Assembly (NCBI GenBank): GCA_002946415.1
Contig: NJPS01000002.1
Location: forward strand, 248,001-312,000
DNA: 64,000 bases
Direction of reading: 5' to 3'
DNA from: Rutstroemia sp. NJR-2017a BVV2
Taxonomy: Eukaryota; Ascomycota; Leotiomycetes; Helotiales; Rutstroemiaceae
The notes under the pieces were generated by a model. That model searched no databases and had not been told where the DNA came from. It was given only the letters and a program-made list of their open reading frames with translations. Shown piece after piece: positions 1-11,300 of this stretch. The position numbers were made by a program, and so were the translations under genes. Position 1 is the first letter of the stretch; each line of letters opens with the position of its first letter.

Positions 1-1108
1 AGAAGGGAGGCTCAAGCATATGTTAACATCGATTACTCGACCGTACGCCTTGCGTTTCAAGGACCTTTTGGATGACCTCAAGACTTCCTCACGACAGCTT
101 GATCAGCTGGCCGTAGCAGCAGCGATGGTGGAACAGCGTGATATGCATCTCGAACAGAAAATCTCCCACCAGGTACTTCTCGAGGTGCGAAACATGATAC
201 AAGGTAATTTAACAAACTCCGAACCATTGGGTTAACGTCCATTGATAAGTATAACTAATGGGTAATTCTCAGCTAACCACGGCCTGAACATGGCCAGTCT
301 TCTCGATACCAACAAGCGAGTGTGTGATATCCAAGTATCGCAGATCCTCACTTTTGCTGCTTCCTCAATCCTGCAGCCACCAGAAACTACCCGAAAATTG
401 TGCTCAGCAATGCGTAATCGTCGCCGATTTCAGCACGGTGTATCGAGCTTCTTTGCCTCAACCCCAAAACTTCAAGAATGGAGTTCTACGAAAAGTTCCT
501 CTCATATCTCGATTTCCGGCTCATATGCAACTCGTCATTGCGCGCAAGACTTCGCTGTCGATGTGATTAGCCTCATTTCTGAGAGCAGAATACCGGTAAT
601 TTGGATTTTAAACCCAAATCTGACTGGAGATAGTTCCACTGTTCCCACCACTATCGATATCCTCAAGCATTTGGTGTTGCAAATTCTTCAAGTTAACCAG
701 CACCGCTTGACAGAAAAGTCCTTATCACTCAGCGCCACACAATTCCAATGTGCAAAGTCTGAGGAAGAGTGGTTCGACCTCCTTGTCTCCGCGTTAATGG
801 ATCTCCCGTTGTTGTACATCGTCGTTGACCTCGAGGTCCTGAAATCAGCACCAGCCGAAAAAGGATTGTTGGTCCACGGCTTTTTAGATCTTGTGAAAAG
901 GCTGTCCAGTGGAAACGCTAATACAGTGATGAAGATTGTTTTCATCAGCTACTTTCAATCTGTGACATCGGCAGCCGACATTCCAACTAACGAAGTATTG
1001 TGTATTCCAAAGGCAACAGACACAACGTATAAGAGTAGGAAGAGGAATAAAAGGCAGATATATACTAATAGAAGTAAAACTACTAGTATACTGAAGCTGC
1101 GATTCTAG
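1..1108 (+). CDS. Fungal protein of unknown function, 5' part beyond the window
   Basis: The reading frame is open to the left edge, so the start lies outside. Exon to 203, intron 204-272 (GTAATT..CAG, with an ACTAAT branch-like site), second exon 273-1108, frame kept across the junction. The protein starts with a helical stretch, then has an alpha/beta stretch with buried beta-strand-like segments (VPVIWILN- and LYIVVDLEVL-like, near 590 and 810). I have the impression of a fungal family of large DUF7708-like or NTPase-like proteins, but I cannot name it safely. The last ~25 residues are almost only K, R, S, T and come from an A-rich stretch (1020-1105), so the natural C-terminus may be disrupted. 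No catalytic motif is visible. Confidence 0.5.
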
Positions 1109-1309
1109 TGACTAATCTAACGAGGCTTGTACCCTTAGACTGCGCCCTGAACGAATGCTGCTGCTGAAGCATCGCCTGAATGAACTAAGGGTGCTAGAGC
1201 TAGTCAAGTACTGGCACGAGTCGTGCCTCCTGTGCGACAAACGGCGAAGATCTCGCCTACTCAGGAGGGGTAATCTCAGGAGCAGGAAAGTGGGAGACGC
1301 CAGTTGTTT

Positions 1310-2987
1310 TCACTCTGCTGGTCGACCAAAAAATTCAAAGTGAACTGATCCATTGTCGGTAAACGGTATCGGCAGTCCAAATTCATCCACTTCCCCCACA
1401 CCCATCGCTTGCGCTTCCTTGTGTCTCGCTTCAAGCTGCCAGAATTGTTGGATCATTTGAGCGACCATAACGCTGTTCCACATCCCCTCGTGTCGCGAAC
1501 ACCGTAACAAGAGTCCCATGGCCGCTGTTCGAGTAGAGACAGCAGGACAGTTGACAGAGACGTAATAAAGCGGTCCTATCAGGCCCAAATCGCTGCTGAA
1601 AGTAACCGGCGGCTTTCCATTCTTCGCATCCTGTTCCGCAGTTGCAATTAACGGTCTCGACAAGTTGATGACAATCTGAAAGTCGTCCAAATATCCCAAG
1701 AATCTCTTCGCGCTCAATACTTCAGAAAGAGGCCTAATATCACTCATGTCAGGTTGGATACCAGCCATAATTTTCACTGTTGTGTGATGTATTTTCAACA
1801 GTGCGGCGGCTTGCAGTTCTCTGCTGGTGAGATCTTTGCTTTTGGATGCCATGAATTTTGCGAATGCAAGGTTCCAGTGAGATAATTGGGGCGTGTATTT
1901 GTTGAATAAAGCAAGGCTTTCAGGGGGTTGTGAAGCGACAGGCAGATCTCCACTGCGTATCTTCAAGTCAGCATCTGGTGGTAGAGAAACGATAGCCTCG
2001 AGGCTTTCATCTAGGGGAATGAAGGGGAATGAGAAGATGTACTTACTCCCACATATAGAATGCTCTAAATAATCCATCGGCAGCCTGATCCAAAGCATTC
2101 CGAGCTTCCTTGAGACCTTCAAATTCTTCCGAAATTACAATCTCTTGCTCGGAGACGTCCATCAGTTTTCTAGCAAACGCCATCTTATCATTCCTACTTT
2201 TAGTTTCAACGTAAACAATAGACTGTATCGACAATCTCTTAAAAAGAGGAGCAATACTGTCCTCGATGATATGATTCCCTGTAGACGACCTCCTCATGTC
2301 CCGCAGAATCCCAAGCCCGCTTTGAAGATGGACCATGGCTGATTCGAACCAGCCTCGCAGGCTGTCGAAACAGAAAAATAGTATGCAGGACATGAGCGCC
2401 GTAAGTGGGTCTTCCTTCCCGTTTGAAAGAGACCTCCGCAGTGCTCCCATGGCTTTCGCGTACTGTTTCAGTGCGAATGGGTGGTTTTGGTCCTCCGCTT
2501 GCGGGGTTGAGGGCACCAGCCCCTTCCGGGAGAAGTCTTCATGCAAGGCTCCTAGTGCTATCACAGCGTGCCGTAAAGAAGGCTTTTGTGCAGACGCAGC
2601 CAGTACAAGTCTTTCCCAGAATGAAGAATCATAGTATCCAGATAGCTCCGCTGCTGTATTCCGAAGAAAGAAATCGAAGCTTCTCTTCTCCTCTGCATTC
2701 CCGGGTATGTGTACAGAGATTCGTTGGATGAGTCCCGTAAAGTCCTTGAGTGTTTGACTGGATATCGTAATATCGCTACTATATCCATCGCAGTTGCGTC
2801 CGGTCGTCAAACACCGCTTACAACTTGGCTTTGCTTCGTCGCATTTGATCTTCCTAATTCTGAAAGTTGTGTAAGTTAACTTTCCATCTCGGGTAGTGCA
2901 GGTGTGAACCTACTTGCAAGTTCCGCATCCTGTCTTCGAGTGTGGACCGCCTCGTCGTTTGCGTTGCTGCACCTGATCTATCGCCAT
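1310..2987 (-). CDS. Zn2Cys6 fungal-type transcription factor
   Basis: Model: exons 2987-2914, 2859-2047 and 2003-1310, giving 526 residues. Exons 1 and 2 together encode the binuclear zinc cluster at about residues 18-48: CGTC, then KIKCD, then CKRC and NCDGY, with a basic RKRRGG run before it. This is the six-cysteine DNA-binding fold of GAL4-type regulators. The middle and C-terminal part is a helical fungal-specific regulatory domain (segments such as FWERLVLAASAQKPSLRHAV and a region around LFRAFYMW), usual for short regulators of this class. Intron 1 is 54 nt. Intron 2 must end at GATGAAAG to keep frame and is only 43 nt, the weakest part of the model. It is divergent from the sterol glucosyltransferase across 640 bp. 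Target genes cannot be inferred. Confidence 0.82.
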
Positions 2988-3211
2988 CTCAAGTCTCGTG
3001 TTCAACAACTGCAAGGAATTTCGAGTAAGGGATTTGAGAGGGAGCAACTAAGAGATGACGACGGGTTAAGCATAATAACAATTGACATACAGAAGAATTA
3101 ACCCTCCTACCGACCTCGAACACCGCCTCTACGCTCCATGCTCACTATTCGGCGCAGCTTTTGGTGCCTTGTCAGCTATCTTCAAGGATGATAGAAAGTC
3201 CGTGCCCAAGT

Positions 3212-3228
3212 TAATCACCACGTGATTA
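3212..3228. promoter_or_regulatory. TAATCAC-CAC-GTGATTA palindrome in divergent promoter
   Basis: A perfect 7-bp inverted repeat with a 3-bp spacer lies between the divergent zinc-cluster and glucosyltransferase genes. It contains a CACGTG E-box core at 3219-3224. This fits a bHLH-type or dimeric regulator site, but function is inference from symmetry and position only. Confidence 0.35.
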
Positions 3229-3627
3229 CACTGTCAGCTCCTTAACCAACCACAGCACACCACAAGGCCCCGCTCTTCTCCATGCTTACTTATCCGCTTA
3301 CGTAGCTCATCCGCATCTTCTGATTCGTCTGCTCGGCCTGCTTACTAGCGCGTTCGTGAAATCTTAACTCAAACCATCCGACAGGTTATCTATATCGAGA
3401 AAAGGGTGTAAAAGAGGTAGTGCAACGGGAATCTTGCGGACTCGAATTCTTATAAGTAGTCATGGATCCAATCAAGGTATTGGAGATGAAGGTCGAGAGC
3501 ATTGCTCCTACTCGACTCAAACCCAAGCCGGATTCTTAGAACCATAGCGCAGACTCTGTCGATACAGCTGCATTATCTCACTCAGTCACTCCCTTAAGTC
3601 CCTGGCATTTCTCCTTCTATTCACCTC

Positions 3628-6600
3628 ATGGCCATCCAGCCTCTCTCAGATGAGAGCGCGTCAGTCCGGGAGACCGTCGTGCAGCAATCCATACTTCAGC
3701 AAGCCGAAGCTGCCATTGTCGCTCAGACCCATCCCACAAGACCCACAATACAGGAGGCCCTCCTGCAAGAGACTGAACTTATCGATGCGGCCGAAGACGA
3801 TGTGCCCCCTCCTGCTTACGGTGATATCTATGGCGAGATTCGCGACAAAAAAGACGGCCTGGGTGCCCGTGTTACTGACGACGGCCGTGTCAACATTCGC
3901 ATCAATCAATTAAATCGCCGTTTGTCCCAGGTCTTTACTCCTGTCTTACGTCAACACGTCCAGAGTGTCCAAGATAGTCGCCCACCTCCTCTCCCTTATA
4001 TTCCCCCTTCCTTAGGAGGTGCGAAGGGAGTTCCTCCACCCCCGCCCCTGAACGTCGTCATCCAGGTCGTAGGCTCACGCGGAGATGTGCAACCCTTCGT
4101 TGCCTTGGGAAAAGTCTTGAAAGATACCTACGGCCATCGTGTACGTCTAGCGACTCATCCCAACTTCAAAGGCTTTGTGCAGGAGAATGACTTAGAATTC
4201 TTCAGCATCGGCGGTGACCCCTCTCAGCTAATGGGCTTCATGGTCAAAAATCCCGGCTTGATGCCCGGCTTCCGCAGTCTACTAAGTGGAGATGTCGGTC
4301 AGCGAAGAAGAGACGTTGCCCAGTATATTCAAGGCTGCTGGCGATCATGTTACGAAGCCGGTGATGGAATGGATCTTCGTGCTACCGACAATGACCTTTC
4401 CGAGCTCTCTGGGAACGACCTTGGCCCCGGGCCTGCAGCAAGACCCTTCGTCGCCGACTGCATCATTGCCAATCCCCCAAGCTTTGCCCATGTTCATTGC
4501 GCAGAGAAACTGGGCATCCCTCTCCATATCATGTTTACTATGCCATATTCTCCCACCCAGGCATTTCCCCATCCACTGGCCAACATCCAATCCTCCAATG
4601 CCGACCCTCAGCTCACTAACTACATAAGTTATGCTATGATCGAAGTCCTCATGTGGCAGGGCCTAGGTGACATCATTAACCACTTTCGCGTAAAGTGTCT
4701 TGGTTTAGATCCTGTGAGTCTGATCTGGGCCCCCGGGATGCTCCAACGTCTCAAAGTCCCTCACACCTACTGCTGGTCTCCGGCCCTAATAACTAAACCC
4801 AACGACTGGGGCTCTCACATATCCATCTCCGGATTCTACTTTCTCAACTTGGCCTCTAGCTACACTCCTGCCCCTGACCTGCAAGCATTTCTCGATGCTG
4901 GGCCACCTCCGGTCTACATAGGATTTGGGAGCGTCATTTTGGACGACCCCAATGCGATGACGGAGCTTATTTTTGAGGCCGTGAGGAAGACTGGCCAGCG
5001 TGTACTCCTTTCGAAAGGCTGGGGAGGCATGGGTGCGGAAGAGCTTCGTATCCCTGATGGCGTCTTCATGCTAGACAACGTGCCGCATGATTGGCTTTTC
5101 AAGCACGTCTCGTGTGTCATTCACCATGGTGGCGCAGGAACCACGGCAGCAGGCATTGCTGCAGGCCGGCCAACTTTAGTCGTTCCCTTCTTTGGAGACC
5201 AGCTCTTCTGGGGCGCCATGATTGCGCGAGCAGGCGCCGGCCCTGATCCGATCCCTCATAGACAACTCACAGCGGACAAATTAGCCGATGCAATCAATGT
5301 CTGCCTGAAGACCGAAACAATGGAACGCGCCAAAGAACTTGCAAGCAAGATTGAGGTGGAGCAAGGCCGCGACATGGGTGCTCAGTCGTTCCATCAACAT
5401 CTCGAAGTTGACCGACTCCGTTGCACCCTTGCACCATCTCGAGCCGCTACATGGCGCATCAAGCGCAGTCAGGTCAGGTTAAGCGCTTTTGCTGCTTGTA
5501 CTTTGGCAAATGCTAACCTTTTGGATTTCCATGACTTAAAGCTCTTCAGACCACAAGAATACTACACAGACGAAGGTCCGTGGGATCCATTATCCGGATT
5601 TGCTGCAGCAGTTTTTGGGGCGATCAGCAGCATGGCGATGGGAGTAGCAGATTTCCCATCGGAGACCGTGAAAGCTTTGCTGATTCCGTTTGGGTCAAGC
5701 CGACAGCAGTCCCAAGCATTGAGGTCGACAATGGCAAGGGAAAGTGAGATCTCACATGTAGGAGGAATACCAGCTCCGCCAATTTCTCCAGAACAAAGTC
5801 AGACAAGCTTGAATATGCAGGAATCTCTTGCTCGCGTCCGGAGCCCTCCCAACCTCTCCGGTCTGTCAACTCCTACTTCGAACACCGGATCAAGCTCTAT
5901 GTCAAATACATTGAAAGGACACCCGGGTTCCAAACACGATGACGCTAGTCGAAGTCGAGTCCGCAGCCAAAATGAATCCAGCTCCGGCAAGGATCACGAT
6001 ATGCTACGTCAGTCCGGCGCTCACACGAGCAAAGGCTTCGGTCGTATTGTAAAGACGGCTTTGCAATCACCTATGGATCTCTCGATGAGCATTACCGAAG
6101 GATTTCACAATGCCCCTAAGCTCTGGGGAGACAATACCGTGCGCCCCCCACAAAAAGTCAGTGATTTCAAGTCAGGCGCCAAGGCAGTAGGAAAAGAGTT
6201 TGCCTTTGGCTGGTACGATGGTGTTACTGGTCTGGTCACTCAGCCCTGGAAAGGCGCCCAGAAAGAGGGTACTAGCGGCTTTCTCAAAGGAATCGGCAAA
6301 GGGATCGGAGGATTTTTAACCAAGCCTGGCGCAGCTCTGTTTGGTATTCCCGGTTATATGATGAAAGGGGTACACAAAGAGGTGCAGAAGTTGTTCGGCA
6401 GCAGTGTGCAAAACTACATCATCGCGTCAAGGACAGCTCAAGGATACGAGGAGTGGCTGCAGAGCTCCGATGCAGAAAAGCAAGACGTCATCGTTCGTTG
6501 GAAGCTAATCCAGAAATACCTGAAGAAAAAGCGCACTTCTGACGAGATGGTACGAGATATCCTGGAATCACAACAAAAGATGAACATGGAGGAAAGAGAC

Positions 6601-7377
6601 GCCCTTCAAAACTGCGGACGTACTGCGAGTTCTGCTGAGTCCGCCAATGGTGCAGATACTGAAGCCCAAGATCCCGAGAGCGTCATGCTTGCCCTGGGTG
6701 GTTCAGAATCTCCTTTGCGCCCTGCCAACACGCGCCCTGAAGAATCGCTGGGACAGGCTGAAACGAACGAAGCCGGCCGACTATCAGTCCAGGAACCTTC
6801 ACGTGGAGACGCAGAAGAGAATGCCAATGTAGAGCGGGCGATTCAGGAAAACATATCCCAGCTTCAGCGCCGGCAAGAAGAAGCTGCAGATCACCAGACA
6901 CACGAGGAGAATTTGCGCCGGGCGATGGCGGCCAGCGAAGCCGAAGCTCAGCGACACGCACGCGAAGCATTGGAATATGAGGAACAGCTGAAGCTAGTCA
7001 CCGCGCAAAGTCTAAGGGAACAGAGACGGAGGGGCAGTGACAGTGAATGGGAGTTGAATATTGGTCTCGGTGATGAGGACGACGAGGAGCTCCAGCGGGC
7101 AAGGAAAAGATCCGGAAAGATGGCGGAGAACGCAGGAGCCGGGGTTGGTAGGTCACCAGACGTCCAGCAACCCCATTCATATGATCCGGGGCATCTCGCG
7201 GGCACCACGCAAAGTGAGTTTGAGACGCAACAACAGGAACAGCAAAGGGAGAAAACGGCACAAGAGAAGACGGAAGAAGATATTGTGATGGAGTACGTCA
7301 AGAAGCAAAGCCTCTTGGAACAAGACTATCGGGACAAAGGCAAGGGCGTGCCACAGCGACCGATATTTACTTCTTAG
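3628..7377 (+). CDS. UDP-glucose:sterol glucosyltransferase-like protein with C-terminal ubiquitin-interacting-like motifs
   Basis: Single exon, 1249 residues, ATG at 3628 preceded by a long promoter. Expected reaction: transfer of glucose from UDP-glucose to the 3-hydroxyl of sterols at membranes. Residues 1-140 are proline-rich and lack the PH and GRAM domains of Atg26. The GT1/GT28 N-terminal fold starts at about residue 147 (VVGSRGDVQPFVALG). The nucleotide-sugar half carries GFGSV (about 431) and HHGGAGTTAAG (about 499), the donor-binding signature. After about residue 640 there is a Ser-rich linker, then a glycine-patterned block (about 850-920, with FLKGIGKGIGGFLTKPG) usual for fungal members of this branch. 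The C-terminal 170 residues are charged and coiled-coil-like, with three UIM-like helices at about 1091, 1119 and 1217. The first matches the UIM consensus fully (HEENLRRAMAASEAEA). Acceptor specificity is inferred from family. Confidence 0.85.
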   Translation: MAIQPLSDESASVRETVVQQSILQQAEAAIVAQTHPTRPTIQEALLQETELIDAAEDDVPPPAYGDIYGEIRDKKDGLGARVTDDGRVNIRINQLNRRLSQVFTPVLRQHVQSVQDSRPPPLPYIPPSLGGAKGVPPPPPLNVVIQVVGSRGDVQPFVALGKVLKDTYGHRVRLATHPNFKGFVQENDLEFFSIGGDPSQLMGFMVKNPGLMPGFRSLLSGDVGQRRRDVAQYIQGCWRSCYEAGDGMDLRATDNDLSELSGNDLGPGPAARPFVADCIIANPPSFAHVHCAEKLGIPLHIMFTMPYSPTQAFPHPLANIQSSNADPQLTNYISYAMIEVLMWQGLGDIINHFRVKCLGLDPVSLIWAPGMLQRLKVPHTYCWSPALITKPNDWGSHISISGFYFLNLASSYTPAPDLQAFLDAGPPPVYIGFGSVILDDPNAMTELIFEAVRKTGQRVLLSKGWGGMGAEELRIPDGVFMLDNVPHDWLFKHVSCVIHHGGAGTTAAGIAAGRPTLVVPFFGDQLFWGAMIARAGAGPDPIPHRQLTADKLADAINVCLKTETMERAKELASKIEVEQGRDMGAQSFHQHLEVDRLRCTLAPSRAATWRIKRSQVRLSAFAACTLANANLLDFHDLKLFRPQEYYTDEGPWDPLSGFAAAVFGAISSMAMGVADFPSETVKALLIPFGSSRQQSQALRSTMARESEISHVGGIPAPPISPEQSQTSLNMQESLARVRSPPNLSGLSTPTSNTGSSSMSNTLKGHPGSKHDDASRSRVRSQNESSSGKDHDMLRQSGAHTSKGFGRIVKTALQSPMDLSMSITEGFHNAPKLWGDNTVRPPQKVSDFKSGAKAVGKEFAFGWYDGVTGLVTQPWKGAQKEGTSGFLKGIGKGIGGFLTKPGAALFGIPGYMMKGVHKEVQKLFGSSVQNYIIASRTAQGYEEWLQSSDAEKQDVIVRWKLIQKYLKKKRTSDEMVRDILESQQKMNMEERDALQNCGRTASSAESANGADTEAQDPESVMLALGGSESPLRPANTRPEESLGQAETNEAGRLSVQEPSRGDAEENANVERAIQENISQLQRRQEEAADHQTHEENLRRAMAASEAEAQRHAREALEYEEQLKLVTAQSLREQRRRGSDSEWELNIGLGDEDDEELQRARKRSGKMAENAGAGVGRSPDVQQPHSYDPGHLAGTTQSEFETQQQEQQREKTAQEKTEEDIVMEYVKKQSLLEQDYRDKGKGVPQRPIFTS

Positions 7378-8300
7378 CCCTCAAAATTGCATGCCCGATC
7401 TCCGTTTAGGCTTTTTAAAGAATGAACTCGTGCTGGCCACTCGGCCGGAAGATTCATGTGAAATTATTCCTATTATTCCTCAATTATACAAATAAGCAGA
7501 AGTTGGGTACGTAAACTAAGGTCCGATCCTCGCGCGTCACAGATAAGCTAGAATGGAAGTGGAAGTGGCAACGAGGAGTTAACGGAGCGGGAGATCGACA
7601 TGGTGTTGATGGAAGGGGATGCGTAAGGCCGCCACGTCGACTTTCAGAACAAGGAAGCCATCGAGCCCCTGCCATTCATGTTGCGAGGGGTTGATAGGAA
7701 CTTCCGACTCCGCGGGTTTGGGGCCAAGGAACTTACGAGGCAAGTTCTTAATGTCCAATGTTCAATTCTCCATCCTCAATGATATATCGTTATTAAATTA
7801 CGGAGCTATTCGTTACCTGAAAGCCAGAGGATTGGGTGAAATCGATATGTTATGCACTTCGCCTATACCATACATAAGCTGAGTTCCGGGGTTTATCGCG
7901 ATCATACCACAGGCCTTGTTGAAGCCAATGAGGTTGCGTTTGAAATGCAGATTATTACATCGACCTATCAGCTCGTTGCACAATCAAGCCTCTTATTTGT
8001 CATCCGCCGTGCGACCATAAGTAACCCAATCAGGAAATTTCAGATTTTGAATGCGGCCAATCATGAGATGTGAGCATGGTTTATATGCGCATATATCAGC
8101 CCGTGCTGGTTGACGAAATGCAGATTTTGTCACAGCGAATCATACCTCAGGAATATTTTGCACACATCCATAGCCTCACTTTGAGTATGCGATCATCGAC
8201 CGACCTACTCACGATCCTTCATTGATGATACTCTACGTCGTTGAAGTTGAGTACATTTTCCGAACCTTTGTTGTCCAAATTCGTTGACAACATTCTCACG
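7378..8300. other. Intergenic, no gene seen
   Basis: Holds the 3' flank of the glucosyltransferase and the 5' flank of the ankyrin gene. Short frames on both strands lack splice logic or recognisable protein character. Confidence 0.6.
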
Positions 8301-11300
8301 ATGTCCGGAACTGAAATTAAGGGCAAACGAGCCGCAAACAATGCTCTATGGGAAAAACATAAATCCCTTCTAGAGAAACTATATCTGAAGGACGGAATGT
8401 CTTTAAGAAGCACCATGGAATTCATGGCAATGAACCACGGCTTTAATATGAGGTTTTTCATCGATTCTCAGAACCCTACGGTTCAGGCTGACGTCCTTTC
8501 AGCAAGGCACAGTACGAAACAATGTTCAAGAAGTGGGAGTTCAGAAAAAATATCGTTGAGAAAGAATGGATTTCCATCGATCGCTGTATTGAAAACCGAA
8601 GAGTCCTTGACAAGCGTTCAACCATCACCATGGGTAATTTCCACGTAAATCCGAAGAGAATCGAGCGAGCGCGAGCGCGCTACAGCGGTCAGATATCACG
8701 AGAAATCTTTCTACGAGGTACAATCTTATTGCCACTAACACGTTTCCATGTTGAGACGTCAATAACTTCCAAGGTAACTCCTCAAAACCTCAATAGCTTG
8801 TGGAATACACATAGTCAGGCTATTACCATTGGAACTCCTCCACCTCTTGAGTCAGATTGCTGGCACAGATCCCCGGATGATTTGCCCTGGTTCCGTTTCT
8901 TGAGCACATTCAATGACAAGCGTTTGTAACTTTCCCATATTATTTTGTTTTGAAACTAATCCGAATAGGAATGTACTTCTCCGCCAATGTTCTTAACACA
9001 GGGCGGGAAGTTATTCGATCATTCACATTTGCATATGGAAGCAACAAGATTCCAGTTCCGGGTCTCCATCGCACGATGCAACAAGCAATGTTTGGGTGGC
9101 TTCAGCCGCGACTACCTAGTAAGCCGGACAGTTACCCCGCAATAAATTTAGAACAGGCGTTTGGGTTGACTACGAAAACACCGCACTTAGAATTTCTGAA
9201 GCTAGCGGCCTACATGCTCTCGAACAGCATTTATTTTGGCGAATATGGGGATATCGGCATGAAGATGATAGAGTTGTGTCATTCCAGAGGCATGCTCCAA
9301 ATTCTTGAGCGTGTGCTCGCCGACAAGCAATGCACACTACGAGTCATGGCCGAGCAGTTGCTAGTGTTTGCTGTTCTTGCGGGTGATAAATTGGTTACCC
9401 AGATTCTACTAAAAGCTGGTACCAGTCCAAAGGCTATACTCTACGGTACTGCAGATGCGTTTTCTGTTGCTATAGCTAAGAAACGAAACGAATTGCTACC
9501 ATTGCTCATATGCGCGAAAGCGAGGGAAGATGAACATGCGACTCAGGTAGCACTGGAAGAACTTGAGGACGTCTCTTTCAAAGGGTTGTTAAAGTTATCT
9601 CTGGAAGCAAAACAACCTCTTGTCACCGGGAAACTACTGGATGCGGATTTCTCTATCAGTACGGCGCACAGTTCTTCCATTCTTTATCATGCGCTCAAAA
9701 AACACGACGTCGAAGTTGTTGAGCTCGTGTTAAATTACGAGGCGGGTCGCCTATGGCAATACCCTTCATATCTAGTTAGGGCAGGCCCACCACTAACCTG
9801 CCTTGAGGTTGCTTGCTCAACGGGTAGCATACCAAAATTCCAACTTTTACTTCAAAATATCGGAAGAATAAGAGGGTCAGGGTGCGGAGGGTTCCGAAAA
9901 TGCCTTCCTTATGCGGCGCAGAGTGGAAACCGGCAACTCGTAGAGGATATACTGATTCAAGGGGCCCAGATTAATGACACCACAAGTTCTGGTATGTCAT
10001 GTCTTGAACTTGTCGATATGAATGACTTGCCGATGGTTCAATATCTGCTCGGTTGTGGCGCGAATCCTAACCACCCTGCCACGGATCTTGTTCCTCCTTT
10101 GCACCGTGCTGCAATATCTGGAAATTTAGCTGCAGTAAAACTACTTCTTGATCATGGTGCCCAAATAGGACGCATTTCCGGCCGTCCTGGTTCCCAAGGT
10201 CTCATAGTGAGGGATGCTGTTCTCGGTGGGAACATCGCGGTAGTCGAGGAGATGCTTAAAGCAGATGCGGCACCCAATTTGTGGATTAATAAGAATTGTG
10301 CAACAGCGCTACAACTAGCTAGCAGCCTAGGATCAATAGATATTGTTCGGCTACTATTATCCTACAACGCGGATATCAATGCACCACCGGGATGTGCACC
10401 AGAAGAAGATTGGACGGATAGCGTAACTGTCTTAACAGGTGCTTTGCGCAGCCGCAACATGCAACTTGTCTCATACTTGTTAGATCAGGGTGCCGATGTC
10501 AACAACCCACGAGCCGAACATGAAGCGCCGAGTCCTCTGCAGGTCTGTATCAGGTTTTTCGATTACGAAATGATGGTTCAATTACTTACGCGTGGAGCCA
10601 ACCCTGAAGATTCTGGTGCTCTCTGGAAGGCGGTGTGCAAGAGAGACTTCAGGAGTGTCAATCTCTTGCTAGATCTGAATCGAAAATTATTGAGCCAGAA
10701 AAATCTATCCCAAGGACGGGGTTCTACTGACTATGGCCGTGCTGCGCTTTCCGAGGCTATCCTTTCGAACCAATCCGAGCTAATATGTGCTCTTTTGAAA
10801 GCAGGAGTAGACTTCAAGCGACCACCCACCCAAGTATTCAGGATGATCAAAGAAAGATCATACCCGTCTGCCATTCTCGCAGCTGTAGAAGCGATGAATC
10901 TCAACCTCCTGCAAATTTTTCTGGGCGAAGGAAAACACCACCTAAGAGAAAACCTCCGAAAAGATGGTGAATCGGAATTATTACTAGCCATTCATTCCAT
11001 TGATTTCAAACACAAAGACGCAGTCAAAATCTTAAAGCTACTCGGCGTAACTGCTGCTGAGATTAATAGTTATTCGTTAAAATCCCATCGGAGCCAAACT
11101 GCCATCCAAAAGGCAATCTCTGATGGTTGTTGCCCAAGCACTGTTAACTACTTGCTCTCCCAGGGAGCAGATATCAACTCGATGGCAGGCATACATAGTG
11201 GTAGAACGGCACTCCAAGCGGCGGCCGAAAAGGACCGAGATGACATTGTTGAGTTACTCATAGGAAAAGGAGCATGCGTAAATGCTTGCCCCGCAAGCTG

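Noticed and set aside
1155..1343. 62-codon plus-strand frame between the first gene and the Zn2Cys6 gene
   Set aside because: Overlaps the 3' end of the Zn2Cys6 gene, basic low-information product, no splice or family support.
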